Assembly: GCA_963556255.1 (NCBI GenBank)
Contig: OY744611.1
Span: 34,083,218-34,147,217, forward strand
Direction: 5' to 3'
Length of the DNA: 64,000 nt
DNA from: Allolobophora icterica
Lineage: Eukaryota > Annelida > Clitellata > Crassiclitellata > Lumbricidae
The position numbers and the translations under genes were made by a program. How positions within the stretch are numbered: the stretch's first letter is position 1; each line of letters begins with the position of its first letter. The notes under the pieces are model-generated. The model saw only the letters and a list, made by a program, of their open reading frames with translations. It did not search any database and was not told the DNA's origin. Shown in pieces: positions 21,043-42,671 of this stretch.

Positions 21043-22440
21043 GTGGCGTAACAGCCATATAACGAGGGTAGACAAAGTCCAGGGGCCCCGAGGTCGCAAG
21101 GACCCCCAAGGTTGTTAACTAACAAATTTGAGTTCATTGTGTTTATTAGGCCTATTATTTGGGAACGATTGTTATAATAGCCTATTAATAGGGGACCTAC
21201 AGACAAAAATTTTACAGTGCATTTCGTGCACTTCGGTCAGTCAAAATTGACCTATCTGCTGGTATACCAGACTTCTATCCGCGGCATTTGGTGAACCGAA
21301 TTACATGAGTTATTCACGGGAAACTATCAATATTAGAGATACAGCTCTCAGCTATTTCGAAGATTACACCGAAGTTTAATGCTGTTAGAAAGAGACGCAC
21401 AAAATTTTTGATGAACTGTACAGTGACGATTGTCTTCAAGATCCAGAAGTAGCTTTCAATGGTCATATATTTTTCGCTACTGCAGACACAGCAATGGCAC
21501 ATCTTAAGAGTCGTTTTAAAGGGCAGCGTTTTAGTTTCTGCAGCGTTTAGTTTTCTTTATCCCAAATCTCTGCTACACTTATCCGATGTTGATTTGGAAT
21601 TAGCAGCAACAAAACTGCAGCAAACATTCATCGAACATCGGCCCAGATTTTAATTGTGTCAGAGATGCCTTTAAATTACTTAATAGCAAGGCATTTAAAA
21701 ATGAAAAATTTTAATAATTTTCAAATGAATGTGCATTTACTCAGGCAATATGGAATTTGCTACACAAGGAAACTGTGAGGCCCGAATCTTAAACTTTTTC
21801 AGCTTATGGTTAGTAAAACCGTCACTGATTTTAGGCCTAATAGGTACGAACGTCTCATTGTTTTAATTAAAACTTCAAAGTAGGGGCGCTGAGAGCGCAA
21901 ACCAGTAAAAACAATTCGAATATCTTTTTTGAATTCAACTAAGTCTTTCGACGTAGCTTATGTATTAAGTATAAAGCATTATGTATAACAGTGGAAAAAA
22001 AACAAGAAGTATCATCAGATCCGAGTTGGATTTGAACTCGGACCTTCAACATCTGAGCGCCTTGACTTATTCAGTCGGTTGCGGACGCTTCGCCAGTAAG
22101 GTATGTTTAAAATCTGCATTTATTCCAGAGAAAAGCGTCATCGTTGTATAAATAATGGTGTGGAGAGGTGGGGTTCGGTAAACGGGCTACACAAATCGCC
22201 AAATCGCTTGTTTCAACAATTTAAAATTAAAAGTTCGATCTTCTGCATTTTAAATAATTATTCAGTTGTTGTCACATTTGCAGGAATTAACGTAGCAAAC
22301 TATATTTGCACTTGTCGATGCAAAAGGGTGGTCTGAAACACTCGCCAGATGGCATTCTCAATGCTTTAAGCACTCACCAGATGGCGCTCTCCAGGCTTTT
22401 TGAAATCTCACTAATAAGGCCTTCATTGATATGATAGCTT
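21043..22440 (+). mobile_element. Dispersed repeat A, copy 1, with hAT-like transposase relic
   Basis: Nearly collinear with 36459-37890; its 3' third also matches 52262-52812 inverted. The start GTGGCGTAACAGCCATATAA corresponds to CAGTGGCGTAAC of copy 2, a hAT-like end. At about 21400-21650 the frames give VTIVFKIQK, then LKSRFKGQRF, then FSFLYPKSLLHLS..LELAATKLQQTF. This resembles the ZMYM1/hAT transposase stretch before the C-terminal dimerisation region, but it is broken by frameshifts and stops. The 3' part (about 22020-22090) contains a tRNA-like segment. The family assignment is tentative; the repeat relationship is clear. Confidence 0.75.
22020..22092 (-). repeat. tRNA-like segment inside repeat A
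   Basis: Minus strand: CCGAGTTCAAATCCAACTCGG forms a perfect T-arm with a B-box, preceded by CTCAGATGTTGAGGTT. All three copies (here, about 37475-37540 and, on plus, 52605-52690) keep it, so the tRNA-like module was part of the element when it spread. This copy has one substitution at the stem edge. Confidence 0.55.
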
Positions 22441-22454
22441 AAAAATTATATATT

Positions 22455-22632
22455 ATATTGTATTGTATTGTATTGTATTGTATTGTATTGTATTGTATTG
22501 TATTGTATTGTATTATATTATATATATTATATTATATTATATTATATTATATTATATTATATTATATTATATTATATTATATTATATTATATTATATTAT
22601 ATTATATTATATTATATTATATTATATTATAG
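22455..22632. repeat. (TATTG)n then (TATTA)n pentanucleotide array
   Basis: About 12 TATTG units followed by about 22 TATTA units; the unit changes by one base at about 22513. It directly follows repeat A. Confidence 0.97.
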
Positions 22633-23250
22633 GATAAAGATCATACCAAATCTATGCTTGCTAGCCCAGTTGAGCTCTTTCGTCAGGCACAGTCAATCAA
22701 ACAATAATGGAGAAATACATGACATTCAATATAGGACAACTGTAACAGTTCATCGACAGTATTCCAGTTTCTGCAATCTAGAGAATTCTACCTGTAGCCC
22801 TAATTTATTTAGCCTACTCGTTGAAATTCTCTAAATTAACGTTTAAAATTGCTGACTTCTTTCGCAAAGGCACCTAGGCCTATATGTTTTACCTCACCTA
22901 GGCCTATATGTTTTACCTGTGCGCAGTTCTTTCACTTAAAGCCGAAAAACAATCCCTCATAAAATTTAATATTCTATCCTGATTCCTCTCTTCCCATTAC
23001 CTTGATTAATTGATTGGTTTAAAACACCATCCACCGTAGCCATCTGACTGTCTGCCTGCTTAACCCTTAGACCTTGACCTGGAATTGAATCTGACCTATC
23101 TGCCTATCGATTTGTTTTGACTGAGCTCCTGTGGTTCCCGCGAATTAGAAAACCAGGCGCTAGAGAAATCTGAACCCGAGGTAACAGTTTCGCGACTTCC
23201 TAATTTTGTTTCATACTTACTTTCATATGCTATACGTCCAGTCTTTAATC
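22633..23250. other. DNA upstream of PLK1
   Basis: Unique sequence. At 22871-22918 the 22 bp block CACCTAGGCCTATATGTTTT is directly duplicated. No exon recognised. Confidence 0.4.
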
Positions 23251-23252
23251 AT

Positions 23253-23345
23253 CCAATGGAAACTAGTGATATATCACCACTCGTCCAATGAGAGCCTTTG
23301 TAACTTATTCGCGGGTACCTATGGATTGCTTGAGCGACGTTTAAA
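23253..23345 (+). promoter_or_regulatory. PLK1 promoter: paired CCAAT boxes and CDE/CHR-like site
   Basis: CCAAT boxes lie at 23253-23257 (ATCCAATGGA) and 23285-23289 (GTCCAATGAG), exactly 32 bp apart. About 50 bp further is GAGCGACGTTTAAATC at 23332-23347: a TTTAAA CHR-like hexamer preceded by a GCG-containing CDE-like motif. The ATG follows 100 bp later. Paired CCAAT boxes spaced 31-33 bp with a downstream CHR are the known layout of G2/M promoters bound by NF-Y and the DREAM/MuvB-B-MYB complexes, including vertebrate cyclin B and PLK1 promoters. No TATA box was seen. Confidence 0.6.
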
Positions 23346-23447
23346 TCTGTTTTATGCAGTTACTGTAAAGTTTTTCGCACAGTTTTGTATTTATTTTTTG
23401 GTTATTATTTAGATTTATCGTTGAAAACTGTTGGTCTCGTATCTGTG

Positions 23448-35057
<11,610 letters not shown>

Positions 35058-36458
35058 TTCTGATCTGGGGATGAGAGGGAATTGGGATGGACTTCTTGCA
35101 CAATTTCAAATCCTCTTCATGTGATTTTAAGTTTTGCAGGGCTCATATTGTGATTTTGAGCTTATCTTCTGAATCTAAGTCCCTACTCCTTGTGTTTGAG
35201 CCCTTACTGTTAAGATTTTGAGCCCTTCTTCGTATGATTTTAAGAGTTTCGTCTCTGATTGTCCTAGGTAGCTAAGCAGACACCCAGAAACTCTAAATTA
35301 AACTCTAAATTGACGTAACATTAGAGTAGTTTGAAAACTGTAAAACTTCACCTTCGTGCTTGAACGACTTTTGCTTGGAAATACTGATCAACATTGGGAG
35401 CTATATAATTTCCTGTTACAGTATGTTTGGCCGATTTTGCTAAAGGATCTGTCTGTGAGTTTAGGGATAATGTTCCGTGTTAATGTAAAATCAATTACCT
35501 CTCACTACTGTACATGACCTATTAGGAAAGGTTATTCAATTGCAATTGTGCCCTATGCTTTCTTCAAGTCCCAAGCCACCATGTCTCCAGAAACTCTTCT
35601 TAGAGGATTTCAAACGACTGATTTGAGTACATAGAAATTCCTCTTTTGACTACATAGTTCACTGCATTGCAATGCTTCCATGTGAGGTAATTTGGCAGCG
35701 ACCATTTGAACGATTGCGACTGTGTATTTCTGGAGCTACCATCATTTCTACTTTACCTTGAAGATTTATTTGCGATTCAGTTTCATAGAGTTGGCAATTT
35801 CTCAGACTTCAGTATAATTTGATCGATCTGTTTCAAACGAACCTCTGATTTTTTATTCAGTGTTTCAGCTGGTAGGCAAAATTATGATCAAGTTTTTTGT
35901 CGTGGTTTTATTAGAATGAGTTACCTCAGCGTGCCAATTGGTTTTGGCCAGATGCTGACAATTTGATTGAATCAAACTTTGCATTGTGTAGTTTGATTTT
36001 GTTGAGTCTTTCACAACATTAATTGAATTTGATACAAATATTCCCTCAGAGGTAAAGTTTTGCTACATCTTTAGCAGAAGATTGAATAGATAGAAATAAC
36101 TGCCAATTGTTTGATTTATCCGAGTATTTCACAGTGATAGTGGAACTTTTTTTAATTTTCCACCTCTGCATCCATTGACAGATGGAATGTTATTTCGAGA
36201 AATTGAATTTGATCAAAATCTTATACCAAGACAATTGAGTTTGATAAAAAAAATTCTCAAAGTCAAACAAAGACAGTAGGTTGATATGCAATCTAATGCT
36301 TTCCAAGAGGATAATGGATGGTGCTGGAAAAAGGACGATGTGCAGGGCTGTAGTGGGTATACGTGGGTAAACAGCGTGTACTTCTAGAGACCGTATACTC
36401 GCCTCACAAAATATTTATATTAAAATACTGTAGTGTATACTCAAAAAATACTGTAGCG
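35058..36458 (+). other. PLK1 3' UTR and downstream intergenic DNA
   Basis: TTTTGAGCCC and CTTATTxTGATTTTGAG words repeat at 35140-35245. The variant polyadenylation signal ATTAAA at 35297-35302 is a weak candidate for the transcript end. No other gene seen. Confidence 0.4.
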
Positions 36459-37890
36459 CAGTGGCGTAACAGCCATATAACCAGGGTGCACAAAGTCCAG
36501 AGGCCCCGGAGGTTGCAAGGGCCCCAAGGTTGTTAACTAAAGAATTTGAGTTTATAGTGTTTATTAGGCCTATCATTTAGGAACGATTGTTATAATAGCG
36601 GGCCTACAGACAACTGACAGTGCATCTCGTGCACTTCAGTCAGTCAAAATTGACCTATCTGCTGGTATACCAGACTTCTCTCCGCGACATTTGGTGAACC
36701 GACCTACATGCGTGATTCACTGGAAACTATCAATACTAGCGCTACAACAATCTCAGCTATTTCGAAGCACGGTGGAAGAATACACTATCTATCTCTTTCA
36801 CCATGTTTCGAAGATTACACCGAAGTTTAATGCTGTTAGAAAGAGACGCAAAGAATCTTTGATGAACTGTACAGTGACCATTGTCTTCAAAATCCAGAAG
36901 TAGCTTTCAAGAGTCATATTTTTCGCTACTGCAGACACAGCAATGGCACAGCTTAAGAGTCGTTTTAAAGGGCAGCGTTTTAGTTTCTGCAGCGTTTAGT
37001 TTCCTTTATCCCAAATCTCTACTGCACTCACCTGTTGATTTTGAATTAGCAGCAACAAAACTGCAGCAAACATTCATCGGACATCGGCCCCGAATTGTGT
37101 CAGAGATGCCGCTAATTACTTAGGCTAATAGCAAGGCATTTAGAATGAAAAATTATGATTATTTTCAAGTGAATGCCCATGCATTTACTCAGGCAATATG
37201 TAATTTGCTACACAAGAAAATTGCGGGGCCCTAAGCTGAAACTTTTTAAATTATGGCTAGTAAATCCGGGACTGATTTAGGCCTATAGGTACGAGCGTCG
37301 CGTTTTTTTCATTGAAAGTTCAAATTGGGGGCGCTGAGAGCGCAAACCAGTAAAAACAAGTAGAATATCTTTTTAGAATTCAACTAAGTCTTTCGACGTA
37401 GCTTATGTAAAGCGTAATGTATCATATATAATGCATTATGTATAACAGTGAAAAAAACAAGAAGTATCATCAGATCCGAGTTGGATTTGAACTCGGAACT
37501 TCAACATCTGAGCGCCTTGACTTATTCAGAGCTAGTAAGGTATGTTTAAAATCTGCATTTATTCCACAACGAAGCGTCATCGTTATGTAAATAATGGTGT
37601 GGAAAGGTGGGGGTTCGGTAAACGGGTTACACAAATCGCCAAATCGCATGTTTCAACAATTTAAAATTAAAAGTTCGATCTTCTGCATTTTAAATGATTA
37701 TTCAGTTGTTGTCACATTTGCAGGAATTAACGTAGCAAACTATATATGCGCTTGTAAATGTAGGGTGGTCTGACACACTCGCCAGATGGCGCTCTCAAGG
37801 CTTAAAACACTCCCCAGATGGCGCTCTCAAGGCATTTTGAAACCACTAATAATGGTCTCCATTGATATGATAGCGTAAAAATTATATAAT
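36459..37890 (+). mobile_element. Dispersed repeat A, copy 2, with hAT-like transposase relic
   Basis: Starts CAGTGGCGTAACAGCCATAT and follows copy 1 (21043-22440) almost throughout, with small indels. The relic frames read KITPKFNAVRKRRKESLMNC, VFKIQK, then VLVSAAFSFLYPKSLLH..ELAATKLQQTF, interrupted by stops. The right end is followed by an ATAATA run and CATTGATATGATAGCGTAAA, matching copy 1. No 8 bp target duplication could be matched. Confidence 0.75.
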
Positions 37891-38019
37891 AATAATAATA
37901 ATATTTATTCTTTAATTAAGCGCCTGCAAACGCACTGCGCTGTACATGTACAAGTTATGCGATAAATCTTAACTACTAACAGAACAGACAGCCTGCAATA
38001 CACGGCGCAAATTGCAGCC

Positions 38020-38100
38020 TACAAAGCATGTCCGCCTATGGGACTCGATCTCTGTACCTCTCGCACTCTACGCCAGATGTTATCCAATGCGCTATCGGAA
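38020..38100 (-). repeat. tRNA-like SINE fragment
   Basis: Minus strand: TCCGATAGCGCATTGGATAA (A-box like) and GAGATCGAGTCCCAT (B-box like), about 40 bp apart. Related sequence is at 49315-49395. Probably a SINE head. Confidence 0.5.
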
Positions 38101-38124
38101 AATAATAATAATATACACTGCAGT

Positions 38125-38516
38125 TTTCATCACATTACTGTGTGTATAAAGGCCTAGGCAGTAGCATTAACGATAACATTTAATACTCTTTTATATACCT
38201 AACTGCAGTTTTAAATAGCAATCTTATTTTAACCTGTTAATGGGTTAATTAGCTGCAGTCCCTAATTTCTAGCTCTAAGTATGAAGTGTTAGCGACTTCA
38301 TTTTTCTAAGCCTCGGCATTTGAAGGCGGAAGACCAGTCCTTGCCCTCGCCGTCTCAGTTGTAATGACTAAGTTTTAAGGCCTACACTGACCGTACACTG
38401 TCGGTGGCAAGATGAGACGGCGAGGGCAAGGACTGCATGGCCTTCCGCCTTCATATGCCGAGGCTAAGAAAAATGAAGTCGCTAACACTTCATATTCAGA
38501 GCTAGAAATCGACTGC
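38125..38516. mobile_element. Foldback element with about 95 bp inverted arms
   Basis: The left arm 38266-38360 (ATTTCTAGCTCTAAGTATGA ... CCCTCGCCGTCTCA) pairs with the right arm at about 38412-38510 (TGAGACGGCGAGGG ... TTCAGAGCTAGAAAT) with few mismatches around a 50 bp loop. The left flank 38125-38225 and part of the arm recur in inverted order at 49410-49690. An older relative is at 55270-55370. No coding capacity. Confidence 0.7.
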
Positions 38517-38832
38517 TAACATGGGGTCGTGAGGGACAAGGGAGCATTTGCCCCCTGGATTTTGCGCATATTTAAAAAAAATAAAATCTTTTCAATATCA
38601 TGATTATTACAACGTATAGCCTACAGTTACAACACCATTTTCGGTTCGAAAGAACACTTAATTATTTAGATGAGTCTTTGACCATTATTTATTTTTAAAG
38701 TTTTCACATGTTCTGTGTTCATGAATAGCATACAAAAACTTCATTTTGTTACTCCTACAAAAATGTTGTACCCTACAAAAATTTTGTCCCGCAACAAAAA
38801 ATTCCCGCGAACGTCCGTGACTGCTAAAAAGC
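38517..38832 (-). repeat. Dispersed repeat B, copy 1 (inverted)
   Basis: Reverse complement of most of 48890-49205; shared words include TTGCCCCCTGGATTTTGCGC and TTCATGAATAGCATACAAAA. Both copies border a foldback-element copy, so the two repeats travel or were duplicated together. Confidence 0.7.
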
Positions 38833-38844
38833 AGACTTCTTGTC

Positions 38845-39010
38845 CTCGAGACCAAGGTCTTGGTCTCGAGTGCACTCGAATTTGTTTTAAAAGTCTTGGT
38901 CTTGGTCTTGGTCTTGAGACCAAAAGTCTTGGTCTTGAAGCTCAAAGTCTTGGTCTTGAGGTTCAAAGTCTTGGTCTTGGTCTCGCAAGACCAAGTCCAA
39001 GACCGGCTGT
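38845..39010. repeat. AAGTCTTGGTCTTG repeats with terminal palindrome
   Basis: Starts with the near-perfect palindrome CTCGAGACCAAGGTCTTGGT(CTCGAG), then five or six AAGTCTTGGTCTTG units, ending GGTCTCGCAAGACCAAG. This resembles short foldback elements made of GTCTTG hexamers. Confidence 0.7.
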
Positions 39011-39094
39011 CAATATGAACAGTCATTTAACAAAACTCAAGAATTAAAAAAATTATCAAGTCTGTTTGCATCATAGCCTACGACAAATAGGCCT

Positions 39095-40636
39095 GAGTCA
39101 TTTTCCGGTAAATGCATAAATTGACAATTCAGCTGTCCCGGGTCATTTCTAAGAAAACAATGCCTAGTCTGATCATGCTAAGTGATTAGATTAAAACGTT
39201 ATTGATCAGTCAACAATTTAAGACCTTTGAAAGTAATTCAGAGCAATAAAATAATTTATTACAATTTATTTTGAATTTAAAATGTTCCACTCCGTTACCG
39301 TCCCTAGGCTATAGTACATATTGCTTTCGTCTACAATTTCAAAATGATTTGCATTAAACCAAAAAATGTGACTGTTTCTTTTATAATAAACATAATTGCA
39401 TATTTCTAAATACAACTTAGAAACTTACAACTTCAGTATAATTTTTAAAAATATATTTTAACTTGTCCCCGGAAAATTATGTCCGCTCCGTTAAAATGTA
39501 AAAATTATCTCGTATCTCACAACCCTTCCAGTTCTTTGGTCCCGCTACTTAACACATCTCTTCTGTGAAGATCTATGTAAGTAAGTATGTCTTAATACAG
39601 GATCTGAATGCTAAGACAAATTTCTTACAAATTTTCATTTATTACGTACCTCATGTGTTTTTTCATAATACATCCACTCCGTTACTGCATTTTGGCAATG
39701 ATTATGAATAAATATAATTTAAATAATATTTTTAATATAACATTTATAAGCTATATAATGAGTGTACCGACGATTAATGTGGACGCATGAGAGATAATAT
39801 GATATTTACCGTGCTGATACACAATTTGTCCACTCCGTTAACTGTCCACTCAGTTACCATAAATGTGACCCTTGAGGTACTAAAATTTATTCCACTGTTA
39901 GGATAAGTCGTCTACTTAAATTATCATTTCTAATACAACTTATATAACAATATATGACATTTTAAATAAATTTTTGCTTCGGCAGATTGTTTTTTTTAAG
40001 TTCACTTTTCACATTCTGTGCTCAATTCTCGACAAATGGTAACGGAGCGGAACTTTTTATGGTAATTTTTTATGTAATTTTGATGTTATGAGCAGATTTT
40101 TAAGACAACATCATAAATTTTTAATGTTTTTTTGTTCATTTGATCACTGGTAATGATTAGCTGAAGTGATTTTTATTTTGTTATTTGGCCAAAAAAAATA
40201 CAGTCAACTTTACGTTGATTAGATTCCCTATTTTTCTTTCGGTAACGGAGTGGAACTTCTTAACAAAATTTAAAATGTGATGGAATTAAATAATCATATG
40301 TATTGTAATTTCTTTTATATTTATTTTATAAACATTAATACTAAGAACATATTGGCATGTCAAACTACGCAGTAGGAAGCTGTCTACTATATATAAATAG
40401 CTCATATGTTTTGGTAACGGAGTAACGGAGTGGACAAACATTCCACTCCGTTTTTCGTAGGGCTATTTTCTTTCTGCTAAAAACTTCATAATTTTACATA
40501 TTAGTGCAAAACCAAATATATATTAGTGAAATGGAAATATTCAAGATTTGCTTCAAACAAAAATCAATGTAATTTGCCCAAAAATTTTTTTTGCTTCTTC
40601 AATTAGTGAATGTGACATATTACCGGAAAATGACTC
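39095..40636. mobile_element. Non-autonomous DNA transposon with iterated TCCACTCCGTTACC motifs
   Basis: Terminal inverted repeat GAGTCATTTTCCGGTAA (39095-39111) / TTACCGGAAAATGACTC (40620-40636), flanked on both sides by GCCT, a 4 bp target duplication. Inside, the motif TCCACTCCGTTA occurs in plus orientation at about 39286, 39481 (TCCGCTCCGTTA), 39673, 39829 and 39844 (one mismatch). It occurs in minus orientation (GTAACGGAGTGGA) at about 40039, 40242 and twice, overlapping, at 40414-40435, then once more in plus orientation at 40441. The DNA between is strongly A/T-rich with no open frame of note. Such oriented subterminal iterons are typical transposase-binding sites; the superfamily is not identified. 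Confidence 0.75.
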
Positions 40637-40649
40637 GCCTACCTACGGA

Positions 40650-40960
40650 CCGATACAAGTCTTGTTGGTCAGGAAAACCCATCGGCAGCAGCAACTATAA
40701 GTACTGTTAAGCTGTATCTGGAAGCCCTGCCGAGACTTTCTGATAAACCATGGGAGGATTCCAAAAACGATCAGGATTTGTACATTTAAATCCAGTGCTT
40801 GAAAAGCTACTGTGTGTGCCAGCGACTTCAGCATCTATGGAAAGTATTTTTTCACATGGCGAAATTTATGAGGCTCCAAATGACACGTCTAGTTTGGTTA
40901 GAAAATTCCAGTCTTGTTGTCAAGCGAACGCAGTACTTCTATTTTTAGCACTGTTGACCG
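40650..40960 (+). pseudogene. hAT transposase C-terminal (dimerisation) domain relic
   Basis: Two frames together give TISTVKLYLEALPRLSDKPW, then HLNPVLEKLLCVPATSASME, then SIFSHGEI. The LCVPATSAS-E-FS motif is diagnostic of the hAT family dimerisation domain (hAT_C/Dimer_Tnp_hAT). A frameshift separates the parts and no N-terminal transposase lies upstream. It begins only about 15 bp after the 39095-40636 element. Confidence 0.8.
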
Positions 40961-41629
40961 GAACTACTGCGTCGGTTGGCTATGTCGCTTCGATTCGTTG
41001 ACCTCAAATCCGCGTCGCTCGTTGGCTCGTCGATCGCCCAACCATTTGACAAAGACCTTCGGAGACTTATGACCATAGGTTTGTCGAGATATTTATTTAT
41101 ACTTATTCGGCCAATCGGTCGTCGTTTAAAAATTTGTCCTATACGATCAAACGTTTTGGTTCAAAGTTTGGAGAAAAACGCGAATTTTTACGCGAATCGA
41201 TTTGCGCGCAAATAATGGCGGTCGATTGTAAATATGGCGTACGGGTGTAAGAATGTTTTCGTTTTATGTCGGCGAATGCATAAAGTGGTGTCATTTCTTT
41301 TAAATGTGACGTGCGTTGTACTTCGATTTTTGTTTCAGCCATAAAGTATGGCCATTGGGTTTTGCCGGTTGTTTGCACATTTTTACAGCTCGGAGTTTGG
41401 TTGACTAGTGTATGTGGTAAAAAAACAGCATGCGTAATATTATAGTGCATTTATTACGCGCTCACGATCGTATATAAATTTGAGGTTCGAAGCAATTGTG
41501 ACGTGGAGTTGAAACGCTTGGCTCTAACATCTGTTAACACATCTCAATACATCAGTGGTTTTATAAGTCGGTTGTTGAATGGCTTCGATGGTGTATTGAT
41601 AGCGGATGATGATGGTTACTGAGTCCGTC
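40961..41629. other. Intergenic DNA, nothing recognised
   Basis: CpG-containing words (GCGAATTTTTACGCGAATCG at about 41180) and AT-rich sequence; no exon or element recognised. Confidence 0.35.
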
Positions 41630-42310
41630 TACTCAGATACAGTGCCCATACCAATTACCCAAGGCTCGGTCCTTGGACCGCTTCTGTTCGTTCTTACACA
41701 GGAGATCTTGCTCGAGTCGTCACTGCACTTGGGGCCCCGTGTCCAGCAATAGCCCAGCTTTACTCCGGCTGTTGGCCTTCTGATTCTCTTGCCTGTCGTA
41801 ATTCAGTGAGCACCACTGTGACGGAGGTACAGATCAGGATATCAGCTAATCAGCTGTAGCTCAACCTTGCCAAAACAGTACCAAGCTACAGATATTAATC
41901 TGTTGCTTGGTTCGGAACAGGTTCAGGCTCCTTTCATCATTTCTGGATTGGTCTCCTGAACGTCTTGTCTGAATTTACTTATTGGCGGTGACCACTTCAC
42001 CACGTGCAGGCCATGGCTATATCAGCTGTATCGGATCCTGCCAGTAAAGTAAAACTGTAATGACTCTACTTCATTTCTTTGTACTAATGTGCCTGGACTA
42101 CTGCAAGACCATCTGTGCAGGCTTGCCAAAATTCTGAATATCGAACTCCAGTCTGTTCTGAACTGTACCAGCCGTCTAGTGGCCAATTTACCCAAATTCT
42201 CTGATGTTTCAGAATACCGGGTATATGTATTCTGAAACATCAGAAATACACTTCATTGGCTACCTGTTGAGAAAGAATCAGATTCATATGTCAAATTCAA
42301 AGAATCAAGT
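41630..42310 (+). pseudogene. LINE (CR1/jockey-like) reverse-transcriptase relic
   Basis: At 41660-41689 the frame reads QGSVLGPLLF, the hallmark of non-LTR reverse transcriptases. Further on, in broken frames, come DYCKTICAGLPKF, LQSVLNCTSRLVANLPKFSD and LHWLPVEKE, matching the C-terminal LDYCN..L..LQ..NAAAR..HWLPV region of CR1-like elements. Many stops and frameshifts; inactive. A short inverted duplication interrupts it at 42199-42245. Confidence 0.82.
42199..42245. repeat. 17 bp-arm perfect hairpin in the LINE relic
   Basis: CTGATGTTTCAGAATAC and GTATTCTGAAACATCAG are perfect inverted copies around a loop of about 9 nt (CGGGTATAT). It sits exactly where the reverse-transcriptase reading is interrupted before HWLPV. 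Confidence 0.85.
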
Positions 42311-42671
42311 GTTCAGATCTAGGCTGTAGGTCACTTCACTCGCTTTTGTACATAGTGCAAAAAGATGCTCCAATTCACAAGCAGTGGCTAAAAGTACCTG
42401 GGCTATGATGCAATGCCTTTATGATTTGTCTATATTTACCATGAATCCATGATGGTAGGTAACTAGTTCAAGAAATATTTTGAAGTTTTCTCAAGATGCA
42501 CCTTTTTAGATATCTTAGACACCCATTTGACAGCACTTAAAATTGTAAGGTTCCTGAAAGGTGTAATAAAAATGTTCAGGTACAATGGTCCATTTATGCA
42601 ATTATGCATGGTTACACATAACATTTGACACAAGTGTTTGATGTTTAGGCAGAAAAGCAGTCTGAGAAGCC

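Noticed and set aside
38685..39047. Open frames on both strands in Lys/Thr- or Leu/Gly-rich sequence
   Set aside because: Translation of GTCTTG hexamer repeats and repeat B.
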